A stretch of 64,000 nt of DNA from Carnegiea gigantea (taxonomy: Eukaryota; Streptophyta; Magnoliopsida; Caryophyllales; Cactaceae): NCBI GenBank assembly GCA_029747015.1, contig JAKOGI010002701.1, forward strand, positions 27,856 through 91,855. Direction: 5' to 3'. Numbering within the stretch: the first letter of the stretch is position 1; each line of letters begins with the position of its first letter. Below are positions 1 through 11,903 of the stretch, piece by piece. The position numbers were made by a program, and so were the translations under genes. Under the pieces are notes generated by a model that did not search any database, was not told where the DNA came from, and saw only the letters and a list, made by a program, of their open reading frames with translations.

Positions 1-639
1 TTGGGAATTCATACATGATAAGGCTCCAAGCATTTATAAATTTACTTCAGAGTTAGTAGGCCTTTATGGGATAGTTAAGCATATAGGCGATCATAGACTG
101 ATTAAACATTTATATACATAAACTTTAAACACGTACGATGCACTTCGAAGTTCATACTCGATCATGGAACGACCAAACATTCATAAACGTTGGTTTCGAA
201 GTTACAACTCAAGTCTAATTGAGCTATTTTAGCATAATACGATTCTAAACGTTCATTACACATCGAAATTACTATTCGAATCGAAATAAACCACTTAAAC
301 ATAATACGACTTTAGGCATTCAGTTATTATGTCAAAGTTACTACTCAGGTATAGACTAACTAAATACACAAGTATCGATTCCAACCATACTCATCTCTTT
401 TCGAAGCTATTAATCAAGTATGAATCGTTTAAGTGTACTTATGTCTATTCAAAGCATTCATAATTCATTTTGTGCTAATCTTTTAGGCATGAACTAGCTA
501 AATTTACTTGAATCGATTCTAAACACGTTAAGCTAACTTCGTTTATAATCCTTTTCATGCATCAACTAATTAATTGAATCGATGCTAAACATGCTAAATT
601 AACTTCGAATTAATAACTGAGGCATGATTAACTAAATTG

Positions 640-905
640 GTTTGATTCGAAGCTAAAGGTATTTAATTCATTTCGATGTAAAATCTCAAACATTCAATGG
701 TCACAGGCATTCGAATTAACGCTAAAGGCTTGTAATTCACTTCGAATTATAAATTCAGGCTTTTGATAGCTACATACATTCGAATTAACGCTAAACATGC
801 ATAATTCACTTCGAATTATAAACTTAGGCATTCAATGGTTACATATATTCGAATTAACGCCAAACATGTATAATTAACTTCGAATTATAAACCTCAGGCA
901 GCACA
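640..905. repeat. 69-bp tandem repeat inside LARD LTR (copy 1)
   Basis: The motif TTCGAATTAACGC starts near 710, 779 and 848, a 69-base period, each time followed by a TTCACTTCGAATTATAAA-like block. A more degenerate unit precedes it. Each unit carries TTCGAA palindromes. The same array sits in the other LTR. Confidence 0.8.
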
Positions 906-1365
906 TTCTAAATTAGGCTATGCTAGTCTAACATGCAACATCGATTCCGCTAAAACGTTTGTGAAATTAGTACTAATTTAGGAGGCGAGGAACACCCACC
1001 TGACTCAGCCTAAATTCAACCCTAGTAGCAGCAATTGCACGCCCAAACTCATGTCCACGTTGCTGGACCGAAACCGTGGCCCGTGTGCTTCCCAAAATCG
1101 AACCCTAGCTCTCGAAATCAAGCCCTTCTGCGTGTGGTTTGAAGTGAAATTGGTCCCTCAATCTATAGAAGAGGTCGTTTGGAGGCGTTTGGCCGATTTC
1201 CGGCACGTGGGTGGCGTTTTCAGGCCACCAAAACGTGGCTCTGTTTCGCGGTGAGAAGCGGAGGAAAGGGGCTGGTGGAGGACGCGTGTGGGGAACCGGT
1301 GGTCCCTTTCTCTCGCCGGTGACGCGTGCTGGCCGGCGGCAACGCCAGATGGCCGGTCGCCGGTG

Positions 1366-1430
1366 AGAGAGAGAGAGATTCTATAGAGAGAGAGCTGCGG
1401 TAGAGAGAGAGCGAGAGCAGAGAGCGAGGA
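1366..1430. repeat. GA-rich microsatellite in LARD LTR (copy 1)
   Basis: Interrupted (GA)n run, duplicated in the other LTR at 8396-8459 with one visible substitution in the run. Confidence 0.85.
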
Positions 1431-1833
1431 GGAGGGGGGGTTGGGGTCTCGGGCTTCTCAGGCCCGGCGTGCCCCCCTTCCCTTTTTGTTTTATTTTTCT
1501 TTTTTTTTTAGCTCAATTAACATCATTCTACTGAATCCCGATCCCGTACTTGCTAATGGTTAGGCTTAACTCGAATCGAAACGACCTTCAATCAACATTT
1601 CAATTTAAACATTGGGATTCAACCAAGTAAAACGAAAAACGATTTTAAAAATTCGGTTTAGCGTTGATTCGATAATTTTTTAAGTAACATCGATAGTAAC
1701 ATTAATCAAATAATCGTTCTTTTTAATGAATTTAATCGTCAAAAACTCACACAGTTACTAAAAATACGAATTTAGAACGTAAAAAAAAGAATTTTAATTA
1801 GCTTAACGGAAAACGAAAATGCGGGGTGTTACA

Positions 1834-1850
1834 CTCTTCCCCCCTTAAAA
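1834..1850 (-). other. LARD polypurine tract
   Basis: On the minus strand the bases beside the 3' LTR read TTTTAAGGGGGGAAGAG. Position and composition fit the plus-strand primer site of an LTR retrotransposon, and this sets the element's orientation. Just upstream (1851-1870) the minus strand reads CGAGGACGAAATTC, very like the corresponding stretch of the Tekay-type element near 34310-34345. Confidence 0.85.
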
Positions 1851-2020
1851 GAATTTCGTCCTCGAAATTCAATATCTAAGTTCGGTCTTTTCTAGAATGC
1901 ACACACATAACTAGAATCTACGCGATTTGTTTCCAAAAGGTCATTTTGAAGATATTACTTTTTAAATCAAAAGAAGATTGCCTCATGGTATCCAATCTCC
2001 TCCTCGCCAATCTCTTCAAG

Positions 2021-2072
2021 CGTCTGCTCGCTCTATTTAGGCGCCGAGGGCAAATCGCATTGAAGAGGGGCA
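2021..2072. repeat. Internal direct repeat of LARD interior (copy 1)
   Basis: A block starting CGTCTGCTCGCTC, with GCCGAGGGCAAATCGC inside it, is matched imperfectly at 4260-4310 (CGTCTGCTCACTC, then GCCCGAGGAGCAAATCG). The copies lie close to the polypurine-tract end and the primer-binding end respectively. Confidence 0.65.
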
Positions 2073-4259
2073 AATGAGTTGGCGTGGAAAACCATATCGA
2101 GTTTGTTTTGAAAAAGAAACATAGATTTTCAATGATCTAGACTCAGTTCGCATGGCAAGCAATAATTCTATGCATATGCATCTATAAGTGGGCATCTAAA
2201 GGCACGACAATTGAGATAATGACATCTTAAGGTCATACACTAGCAGTCTTATCCTAAAACATGAATTCAAGTCACTTTCGGGATCACAATGATTAACATG
2301 GAGACTACTATAACACATTTAGAGTAATAGAAATGTCACATAGCACCACATAGTATCATTTAAGCATAATGGAATTGCATAATATTAGCAATCCAATATT
2401 CTTAAGCTTAGGAGTCTCGGGGAGCATGAACGCGTCTAAAACATACATGGCAAGCAATTTACAAAAGGAAAACATATGCACCAACATTCCGATGTCTGTA
2501 CTTCAATCCCAGCTAACTTTTAGGCCTTTTCATTCACGACAACTTATTTAGGACATGTCAGGTTCGTATGAAGGCAGTTAACTTAGACAGGTTCATTCAA
2601 AGGCATAAGGATATTGAGTCATTCCAAAGTCAAATCAATTGGTCAGAAAGCTATCACATCGCACCTAAGCAGTAAAAACATCATGTTACATGACATTGAC
2701 AATGAAGGGACTCAGAGTAACACTTGAATTCACATTGACGTCACGGAGGGGTTAATAACGGAGCACTGAAGGTCAAAAATCAAGAATCAACATAAACTAG
2801 CGTATCATGTCGAGAAGAATAACTTTGAAATGGAATGCTAAGGCATAATGTAAGTCGATGGTTTTGATGGCGGGGAGACTTCCCGTAAAGTCTCTACTTG
2901 GAACCGATTGTCTCTTTAGTCATAGATTCATACAAATGAAGGGTTATGCTCATTCAATACATTAATGTTTGATTCATTGCAAGAATATACGAGCACAGGC
3001 TCCTAAGGACGTCTTATCATGCTCTAGATATGTGTGTACATACATGTAACCCGAGAAATGGTAGTGCTACTATGCCAAACGGTGTCGTATCTAGCTATAA
3101 GACAACTAGGTTGAAGGTAAGGCCAAACATGCTAAGCAAAGTATAGTAAGACAGCGTTGGCAGCACATATGATGGCTAGCAAAGCACTATCCAAGGTTCT
3201 CTATGAAACCTACCATGTACCCATAAAAATTCAGCATGCAAGACATGATACGGCTAACTCAGTCATACCATGCCAGGACACTCAGTTATACCCTACCAGG
3301 GATTGTTTTACACACATCCATTCATATCCCTTTAAGTCACGCATTCAAATATGGTCGCAAGTACGCTGGCATGTCATATGATCTAGGCAAAGAAGGTATA
3401 AGGCCAATAAATGCGAATGAAACTCCTATGGTCACAAGATCTTTTTGCTAGGCATATGAGTTTTTAGCCACTCAATCAAACATATGAAACATAGAACTTA
3501 GGCATATATACAATGAGTAACTCCGCTACCATTACGAATATCTTAGCACATCATGCAATGATACATACAAGGGTAAGCATTCGAATGCAGAGGCCACAGT
3601 CGTGTAGTCATGTCATGAGGTATGTTCACAGTTAGCCACTTAATTATAATGCAAAAGGGCTAGTTGCTATGCTATAATTAGATAAGCACGATTATATAAA
3701 GCAAACATTCACATAAATTGAATTATTTGGCCAACCTTGTGGCACATTCACCTAGAAATAATTTAAACACGTACCAAGTAGTTTATTTACTATACCTCTC
3801 ACTTATGAAACACACGAATAACCATACATGCCATTTCATATAACAATATGGGCTTCCAAACATTTATGAAAACATAGCATGTTGTCAAACACAATGGTTC
3901 ACAATAATGTTGTACAAGAGTCACCTAAACGGGTATAAACGATAGCAATCCTTATTAGCATTCTAGGGTCAAAGGTATGCCTTGGGCTTGACCAAAGTAA
4001 CTAGAGACTAGCCATTAATCAGATAACAAGGGGTAAGAACAGTGGCACTACTGGTCTTACGGGGTACATCAATCCTACAGGTGATCGTAGGAGTCCTTTT
4101 GCAGGTCGCTAGCCTTAGGGGGGATCGTCTACGATGTACAATTCCAAAGTCTGCTAGGTTCTTTCTCCCTGAACAAAAGGCTTTAACCTGCAAGGTCCTT
4201 AGGTTTTCGAAAGGAAATAGTCTAATTGCTTCTAGCTCTTTCTCTACCAACCTTGAATA

Positions 4260-4310
4260 CGTCTGCTCACTCCATTATGGGGCCCGAGGAGCAAATCGTA
4301 TTTTAGGGGC
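4260..4310. repeat. Internal direct repeat of LARD interior (copy 2)
   Basis: Imperfect partner of 2021-2072, about 350 bases from the primer binding site. Confidence 0.65.
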
Positions 4311-4656
4311 AAAGATGAACGTAGAGTTAAGGCCTTCCAATCGTTCAATTCAAATCATATGTTCCTTAAACATTAGATTAAAATCACCAAAGCATATAAA
4401 CGAAACAACTTTCAATTGAGCTAACACTTATTTCATGCACGACAATACGAATCACTCGGCCTATATCTTAACAAATGGTTCTCTCATCCAACCATTCAGC
4501 TTACGGAAGCCGCACCTAACTAGTGAAATGCGCAAACGTTCACGTAAAACTCACATTTGCACACAAGGCAGGCATATGTCACATAACCATACAGTGCTCC
4601 TAGGCGACTATATGAAATGCAAGACACAGGTTGCGGCCTATGGTCGCAGGACCTTT

Positions 4657-4668
4657 GCTCTGATACCA
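4657..4668 (-). other. LARD primer binding site (initiator tRNA-Met)
   Basis: The minus strand reads TGGTATCAGAGC four bases inside the 5' LTR. This is the standard complement to the 3' end of plant initiator tRNA-Met and fixes the element on the minus strand. Confidence 0.95.
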
Positions 4669-7600
4669 TCAATGTAACACCCCCAGCCCCTTGGCCAGAA
4701 GCGTTACGCTTTTCTAACTTCTTACTTAATTCCTGAGACGAAACGGGCAAAATTTCCCCTAAAAGCTGACCATTTCCAGGCTAAAAGCCTTACAATAAGT
4801 CCCTGTAAATCAACGGAAGCGCAAAACATTTGAAACATAGCTCAACGGCCACACGCCAGAATTCATAACTCAACGAGCCACTCGCTCGGAGTACACCAAC
4901 CAGGTTGATTCACGAATAAAGAAGAAATGGACGATACAACTCAACGGTTAACAAAACCGGAGTATTAAGATTTACATCCCAAAACATAGCTAAATTAAAC
5001 CAAGAAGACATCTAACTAACTTGATGGTTGGCTCAAACGGCCATACAGAGCGACCTTATATCATATGCATTACATGAACTAGAATAATCGTTTACAGACC
5101 TTTATAAACTAAGAGTACATTACATGACTTCATTAAACACGTAAGATCCCTTCAAATGAGCACATGCGACGCCTTGTAAGCAACAATAGGTTCCTTCTGG
5201 ACTTATCTGACTCAACTTCTTCCTGTCAGAAGGAAAACCTGGGGAAAAGGGGAAAAGAGTAGTGGGATGAGCAACCACACGCTCAGTGAGTGTCCCCCAA
5301 CCCCCTTAAAACCAAAACCGTTGCAGGCAATACTATCTTTACTAGTCACATATCATGTTTCCATACTTTACTATCATAATAGATATTCATAGAACCTTTA
5401 TGGGAGGATCACTAAACATAAACTTCACTTCGACCACTCAGTCATATTTCTAGGTTCCTCAACGACGGAATTCTTTACTAGCAAGCAGTTAGGCACGTGA
5501 GTAAGCATCGAAGGCTAAGTATAAGGATCTTTTCTTTTCATAAAATAACTTCCTAACACTCCATTTAAATTACACATGAACCCTCAATCATATGATGTGT
5601 ATTTAAGGTTATCCTTTTTCATATTTACACTTTTCTTGATATTTCATTCATATAATATACAGATCACACACATAAACACATATCAAGCATTTAAGTACCT
5701 TTAAACATCATATTAAGCCATATGACACCCTCGCATGCTATTCGCATATCAACGTTCATTCTTTTAGGAAGAAACGCCTTCATTCATAGAATTTTTAACG
5801 TGCTATAACTTTCTTTCTCATCTCATACACTTTAAATCAGACAGGTTTGAAATGGATAAGGATGATGCCACATAAGATTAGAATCCCGTTCAACCATATT
5901 TAAGAATCATTCATAATGCATCCATTGAAAACTTTCCTTTAATACATAGGCTAAGAATCCACATTCAAACATGTTTGAAGATCATTTCACAACTCATTCA
6001 TTGAAAGCTTTCTTTCTTTCGTTGAAAACGTTTTCTTAGTCTTCAAAGGAAGTTCCATTTCTTTTGGTCGCGTAGCGACCCTTATAAGCTTTCCATACAT
6101 CATTCCATATAGCCTTTTGGGCTCATAAAAAGAACTTCCTTTCCTTTTTAATCGTTTAAAAATGGCAAAGAGCCAATTGCTTTTCTTAACTTAGTACCAA
6201 AGTACTTCTGGCATAAGATCATTACAGGGTGCTGTTTGGGTGAGAACTATTCTCGACCCCATAGTGAGACCTAACGCTCACGCTTAAGCTCTTACTCCCG
6301 GGATGGCTACATATAACATATCGGACCATTACATTAGCCCTCGTCAGGGCCTCTAGGGTTTATCCGGACTTATCCCCTAGGTTAACATTACATCATATCA
6401 TATTGTCCGCAGCACATTATCTTAGCCACTTAAAGCGTATCGGCCATAACGGCTAGTAATTTTGTTGTATCTTTTGGTAAAATCATTTGTCATACAACTC
6501 ACGCCTTTGTAAAACTCTTTAGGATTCCCCCGTTCAAGCAGGTTCACTCCCAAAACTGTATTCGTTTACTTTAAAATATGCCATCATGCACTAATATTTG
6601 TGGCTACTATTATTTCAAAACATGAAATCCTTCTTTGAAAATCTCACCCTTATGCACATAATGCAACTTGAGCAAATAGAAGGGAAAGAGGTTCACATAT
6701 ATCACATTCAAACACTTCATAATTAATTCATCACATCGAGCCACACATGGCCTCGCAATCCACACGATTGCGGTCATTTCACAACCCAGTCTCCCTCCTC
6801 ACTTGCACCGTACCACAAGACCTCGAACGCTCATAATTCTTTCCTCAAACCATCCAACTACCAACTCGTTCCATTGATTTATTAATACAACATATTATCA
6901 TACTAATTTATAAAAAGGTAAGATTTAGGTACTTACCTGGGCAAGCAGCACCACTTGGCGGTGCGTTACAGCAAGCATACGTACGCATATATATACCATC
7001 ACGTACACATATAAAACTATAGAACTTTACTTGGGAATTCATACATGATAAGACTCCAAGCATTTATAAATTTACTTCAGAGTTAGTAGGCCTTTATGGG
7101 ATAGTTAAGCATATAGGCGATCATAGACTGATTAAACATTTATATACATAAACTTTAAACACGTACGATGCACTTCGAAGTTCATACTCGATCATGGAAC
7201 GACCAAACATTCATAAACGTTGGTTTCGAAGTTACAACTCAAGTCTAATTGAGCTATTTTAGCATAATACGATTCTAAACGTTCATTACACATCGAAATT
7301 ACTATTCGAATCGAAATAAACCACTTAAACATAATACGACTTTAGGCATTCAGTTATTATGTCAAAGTTACTACTCAGGTATAGACTAACTAAATACACA
7401 AGTATCGATTCCAACCATATTCATCTCTTTTCGAAGCTATTAATCAAGTATGAATCGTTTAAGTGTACTTATGTCTATTCAAAGCATTCATAATTCATTT
7501 TGTGCTAATCTTTTAGGCATGAACTAGCTAAATTTACTTGAATCGATTCTAAACACGTTAAGCTAACTTCGTTTATAATCCTTTTCATGCATCAACTAAT

Positions 7601-7669
7601 TAATTGAATCGATGCTAAACATGCTAAATTAACTTCGAATTAATAACTGAGGCATGATTAACTAAATTG

Positions 7670-7935
7670 GTTCGATTCGAAGCTAAAGGTATTTAATTCA
7701 TTTCGATGTAAAATCTCAAACATTCAATGGTCACAGGCATTCGAATTAACGCTAAAGGCATGTAATTCACTTCGAATTATAAATTCAGGCTTTCGATAGC
7801 TACATACATTCGAATTAACGCTAAACATGCATAATTCACTTCGAATTATAAACTTAGGCATTCAATGGTTACATATATTCGAATTAACGCCAAACATGTA
7901 TAATTAACTTCGAATTATAAACCTCAGGCAGCACA
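7670..7935. repeat. 69-bp tandem repeat inside LARD LTR (copy 2)
   Basis: Counterpart of 640-905, with the same period and TTCGAA-containing units. Confidence 0.8.
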
Positions 7936-8395
7936 TTCTAAATTAGGCTATGCTAGTCTAACATGCAACATCGATTCCGCTAAAACGTTTGTGAAATTAG
8001 TACTAATTTAGGAGGCGAGGAACACCCACCTGACTCAGCTTAAATTCAACCCTAGTAGCAGCAATTGCACGCCCAAACTCATGTCCACGTTGCTGGACCG
8101 AAACCGTGGCCCGTGTGCTTCCCAAAATCGAACCCTAGCTCTCGAAATCAAGCCCTTCTGCGTGTGGTTTGAAGTGAAATTGGTCCCTCAATCTATAGAA
8201 GAGGTCGTTTGGAGGCGTTTGGCCGATTTCCGGCACGTGGGTGGCGTTTTCAGGCCACCAAAACGTGGCTCTGTTTCGCGGTGAGAAGCGGAGGAAAGGG
8301 GCTGGTGGAGGACGCGTGTGGGGAACCGGTGGTCCCTTTCTCTCGCCGGTGACGCGTGCTGGCCGGCGGCAACGCCAGATGGCCGGTCGCCGGTG

Positions 8396-8459
8396 AGAGA
8401 GAGAGAGATTCTAGAGAGAGAGAGCTGCGGTAGAGAGAGAGCGAGAGCAGAGAGCGAGG
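8396..8459. repeat. GA-rich microsatellite in LARD LTR (copy 2)
   Basis: Interrupted (GA)n run, partner of 1366-1430. Confidence 0.85.
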
Positions 8460-8862
8460 AGGAGGGGGGGTCGGGGTCTCGGGCTTCTCAGGCCCGGCGT
8501 GGCCCCCCTTCCCTTTTTGTTTTATTTTTCTTTTTTTTTGGGCTCAATTAACATCATTCTACTGAATCCCGATCCCGTACTTGCTAATGGTTAGGCTTAA
8601 CTCGAATCGAAACGACCTTTAATCAACATTTCAATTTAAACTTTGGGATTCAACCAAGTAAAACGAAAAACGATTTTAAAAACTCGGTTTAGCGTTGATT
8701 CGATAATTTTGTAAGTAACATCGATAGTAACATTAATCAAATAATCGTTCTTTTTAATGAATTTAATCGTCAAAAACTCACACAGTTACTAAAAATACGA
8801 ATTTAGAACGTAAAACGGAATTTTAATTAGCTTAACGGAAAACGAAAATGCGGGGTGTTACA

Positions 8863-10791
8863 GGAATGCTCATTCCTTTTTCCTAAGGTGAATCCATTAG
8901 CTCACTTTTTTGGCCTAGACTTTGAACTTACTGCCCAAGAACTTTATTTAAAGATTCGAGAGAAGAAACACAAAAAGCATCTGCATGGCTAGGGCATATA
9001 TTCATATAATACAGCCCCTTACCTTCCAACCTTTAATGGGATTGTTATAAAGGAAGAAGAAGATGTACCCTACTATAGGTTTGCTGAACCAAAGTACATC
9101 CCACATCTTGGGGAAGTCCTCCTAGGATTTGAAATCTTTCAAGATTGTATTCTCTTGAAGAAAGAGATGTACATACTGAAAACACCCGATCCAACATAGA
9201 TTGGGCCTCTAAGGTCAGCCAAGACCATTTTGGGTTGCAATTTAGCACAAAGAAAATAAAGAATAAAGATCTAGGGTGCTAATGGTAGTGGTTCAATCCT
9301 ACAGAGATAATCATTAATGCTAATGAAGAAAAGCGCACCAAAATAAAAGGCGACTACCTACAACAAGGAAGAAATGGGTTAAGGCCACTATTGGAAAAAC
9401 TTAGTACCTTAATACCTAGCCTAATATGGCTTTTGTTTTGAACCAAAAACCTTTTGCATGCATGGAGGATAGTGCCCTTCATTTCTTAATTTAATCTATC
9501 TTGAAACTGATGTAGTTGTTCCAATGGGTTGTCTACACAGGAATCCTTTAGCTGAGGGACTGTAGGTCCTCTACATAGGAGTCGTTCTATTGAGGAACAA
9601 AGGGTTGTCCTTTCCCTTGGGAAAAGCCTAAAATAGCTTCAAACTCCTTAACTATAGGGCATACATCCATGATCAAAAACTGAAAGGCATGAAGGCTACT
9701 AAAACCATTTGCATTGCACTATTCTTAACAATTCATCATCAATGTTCACCTGCTGAAGGAAATCGAGAACGCTCAATCCATAAGGCTGTAACATGCTCAT
9801 GTCATCCTTACTTTAGTTACAGCTTCAAGGATCAAATAGAGCATCAAAAGAGGCCATGAGGAATTGGAGTGAAAGCTTAAAATGTTTGGTACTCAAAGGA
9901 GCTGAGAAACAATGCCCCAAAAAAAAAACCTACCTAAACTGTTCGAAATTTTAAGAACATTGGATTGAGAACACAACTAACCCAGTTGACATGAATCTCT
10001 CGGTCACTGGGTACTAGTGACATGATTTAGAGTCCAACAGCTATTGCTAGGCCCCAAGTCATGCTACTGAATTAACAGACCCCTAGCTGAGGTGATCCTC
10101 TTTCCTTTTTCCTTCAAGCTGTAATATTTCGAAATATTCACTTCTTAAGTCTTAATTACCACCCATATTTTATAAAAATTCTCAACTAAGTAACAAAAAT
10201 TATATTCCCTTTTTGTTTTTCCTCTTTATTTTTATTTTTATTTTTCTTTTTGAATTTCCCTCATAGATGATCCTCATTTAAACAATTCCCTCATAAAAAA
10301 AGCAGATGTGGAGAAGGCCCATGGAAATTTTAAAATTTGTCTATTAAATCTTTTTTCCTTTTCTCTTTCTTTATCGTTAGGGTTTTTTCTCTTAAAAATT
10401 TTCAAATTTTTGGACTCCCTTGTTAGTCCGTCTAAGCCCTTACGTAATACTAATACTCCAACATCGAGCAAAACTCTAAGTATGAATATCTGAAGCACAA
10501 AAGCTCAAACAACAAGCTTAATCATGACAATGTAAAAAAAAAAAAAGAAATTAGTCAAAAATAGAGTGGAATCATAATCACAAAATGTACAAACAAAATA
10601 AAAACAAAACATTATCTAATTAAAAAACATAAATTGTCCAAATATCCGAAGAAGACATCTATAGAAATGGGGGGTATTCCCCTACTAATCCTAATCACTA
10701 TCATAATCCTCAAAAGGTTCTTCTATAGTCTGGACCCCTTGTGATGCAGAAAAACTAGAGGAACTAGAGCCTAGCAAGTGAGGGTCCATGA
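8863..10791. other. Unassigned region between LARD and tandem gypsy array
   Basis: No recognisable gene. A plus-strand frame is open from 8993 to 9199 (about 69 codons, no ATG start) and encodes a protein-like stretch with PYLPTFNG, EEEDVPYYRFAEPKY and LGFEIFQD. Its composition is not that of random AT-rich DNA, so it may be a fragment of an old coding sequence, but I do not recognise the family. The rest is AT-rich, with T-rich runs at 10200-10260 and an A run near 10534. Confidence 0.5.
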
Positions 10792-11903
10792 TGTATGAAC
10801 TACATAGCAAGGAAGCCAATCTAATCAAGCAACTGAATAGTAAGGATATGACTTAAAATAAAGGTTCAACTCCACCATTCAAGCCCAAGGGAATCACCAC
10901 TAAACTCCTAAAGCCAAAGCACTAAAGTTCAGATAAAGCTCCTAACTCTAAAACACTACCTTGGAGTGGATAAAATTAAGATATTTAAGAAAGCTTTGAT
11001 TGTGGTAAGCAATAGCTTTTATTGAAATTCAACACCAACTTGTGCAAAGCTGCTAGAGAGGGCTTGTATGCTTTCTCTAAAGCATACCTAACCAACCAAA
11101 AAAGGTCCACAAGTGAAAGGATTAAAAAAGCAAGCTTTATAAGTTGCATAACTCCCTTTGTAACAGCTAGTTTAGAAGCTAGATGAAATGACTTAATTAA
11201 TGCATTAGTCTAAATTTGAACCCCTAAACCCAGTGAAATAAATAATTAAATCAAAACATACCATGAATCAAAATTACAAGAAAACCTAAAAGTAGGCAGA
11301 TTAGTTAAGGGAAACTGTAACTTTTTTTTATCCTAGCATGTCCTTAGCCGCATGTTAGGCCTTCTAGCTGTTTAAAGCATAGTATGATGCTTCTAAAATA
11401 TTTCAACAAGAAATCATGCTCTTAAGGTGCATTACAACTAGCTTAAAAGCATTGATCATCCATGATGCCCCAAACCAGCCTGCATTGCTTTTATCATAGT
11501 GTCTAATCTCTTACTATGGTAACTGATGGTGTGATTTTGCACCAGATCTAAGATGAGAACTTAATAGTATACATCTTAAGCTTCAAATTAAGTATAAAAT
11601 TGGCTAAGGTTTAGGTGTCAAGACTCCCTTGAAAGCTCCTTGAAATTAGACGTAGCCTGCATTGTCCTTGGCGGATTGTAATGATCTTTATTGAGCTACT
11701 ATGACTAAGGATGATTACTTAGACCTAAAATGGTTACTTAGGGTTGAAGTTAACTTCTTAAGGAGTCCTGTGTAGTAGTGATCTTCTCATAGATGCCTCA
11801 ATTGCCGACTCTTTTTCTTCAGAAAAGAAGGCCTTGTGATGATGAAGTGTGATTGCTAGCTTGTGTCTTTCTCTAGTTGGCTTGGCTTAAATCTTAGACT
11901 ACA
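10792..11903 (-). repeat. Tandem array LTR 1 (outer, 3' LTR of interior 1)
   Basis: Starts TGTATGAAC and ends ACTACA just before the 3' end of interior 1; about 1112 bases. No primer binding site lies on its left, so it is the outer LTR. Confidence 0.8.

Larger units (their letters stand above)
1..1833 (-). repeat. LARD 3' LTR, partial
   Basis: Near-identical to 7031-8862 with an offset of 7029-7030 bases. It ends with GGGGTGTTACA at 1833, directly beside a pyrimidine run that is the polypurine tract on the minus strand. Roughly 2.35 kb of this LTR must lie to the left of the window, judging from the complete copy at 4673-8862. Confidence 0.92.
1834..4672 (-). other. LARD non-coding interior
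   Basis: About 2.84 kb between the LTRs. Only short chance reading frames occur (longest 125 codons at 4042-4419, plus strand) and none shows a retroviral motif. An imperfect direct repeat lies near both ends: CGTCTGCTC followed by a GCAAATCG block at about 2021-2072 and again at about 4260-4310. I see no host gene fragment. Confidence 0.75.
1..8862 (-). mobile_element. LARD-type non-autonomous LTR retrotransposon (one LTR truncated by window edge)
   Basis: Positions 1-1833 recur almost exactly at 7031-8862, which defines two direct LTRs. On the minus strand the order is 5' LTR (8862 to 4673), initiator tRNA-Met primer binding site, about 2.84 kb interior, polypurine tract, then 3' LTR from 1833 to beyond the window. 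LTR ends are TGTAACACCCC and GGGGTGTTACA. No gag, protease, RT or integrase motif is visible in any frame of the interior, so the element must depend on proteins from another element. A very large LTR with a non-coding interior is the LARD pattern. By eye the two LTRs differ at about 15-20 sites over 1.83 kb, so the insertion is recent. The target-site duplication cannot be checked because the other end lies outside the window. Confidence 0.9.
4673..8862 (-). repeat. LARD 5' LTR, complete (4.19 kb)
   Basis: Runs from TGTAACACCCC at 4673 to GGGGTGTTACA at 8862 on the plus strand; the same near-palindromic ends appear on either strand. Its last 1.83 kb matches the window start. It includes the 69-bp repeats (7670-7935), a GA run and a 67-codon frame at 8081-8284 whose translation is identical to that at 1051-1254 in the other LTR. 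That frame is antisense to the element, and its identity is explained by the youth of the LTRs. Confidence 0.9.

Noticed and set aside
1051..1254. 67-codon frame with an identical translation at 8081-8284
   Set aside because: The identity follows from the two young LTRs being nearly identical. The frame is antisense to the element and has no recognisable motif.
4042..4419. 125-codon plus-strand frame in the LARD interior
   Set aside because: Antisense to the element, without retroviral or host motifs; likely chance.
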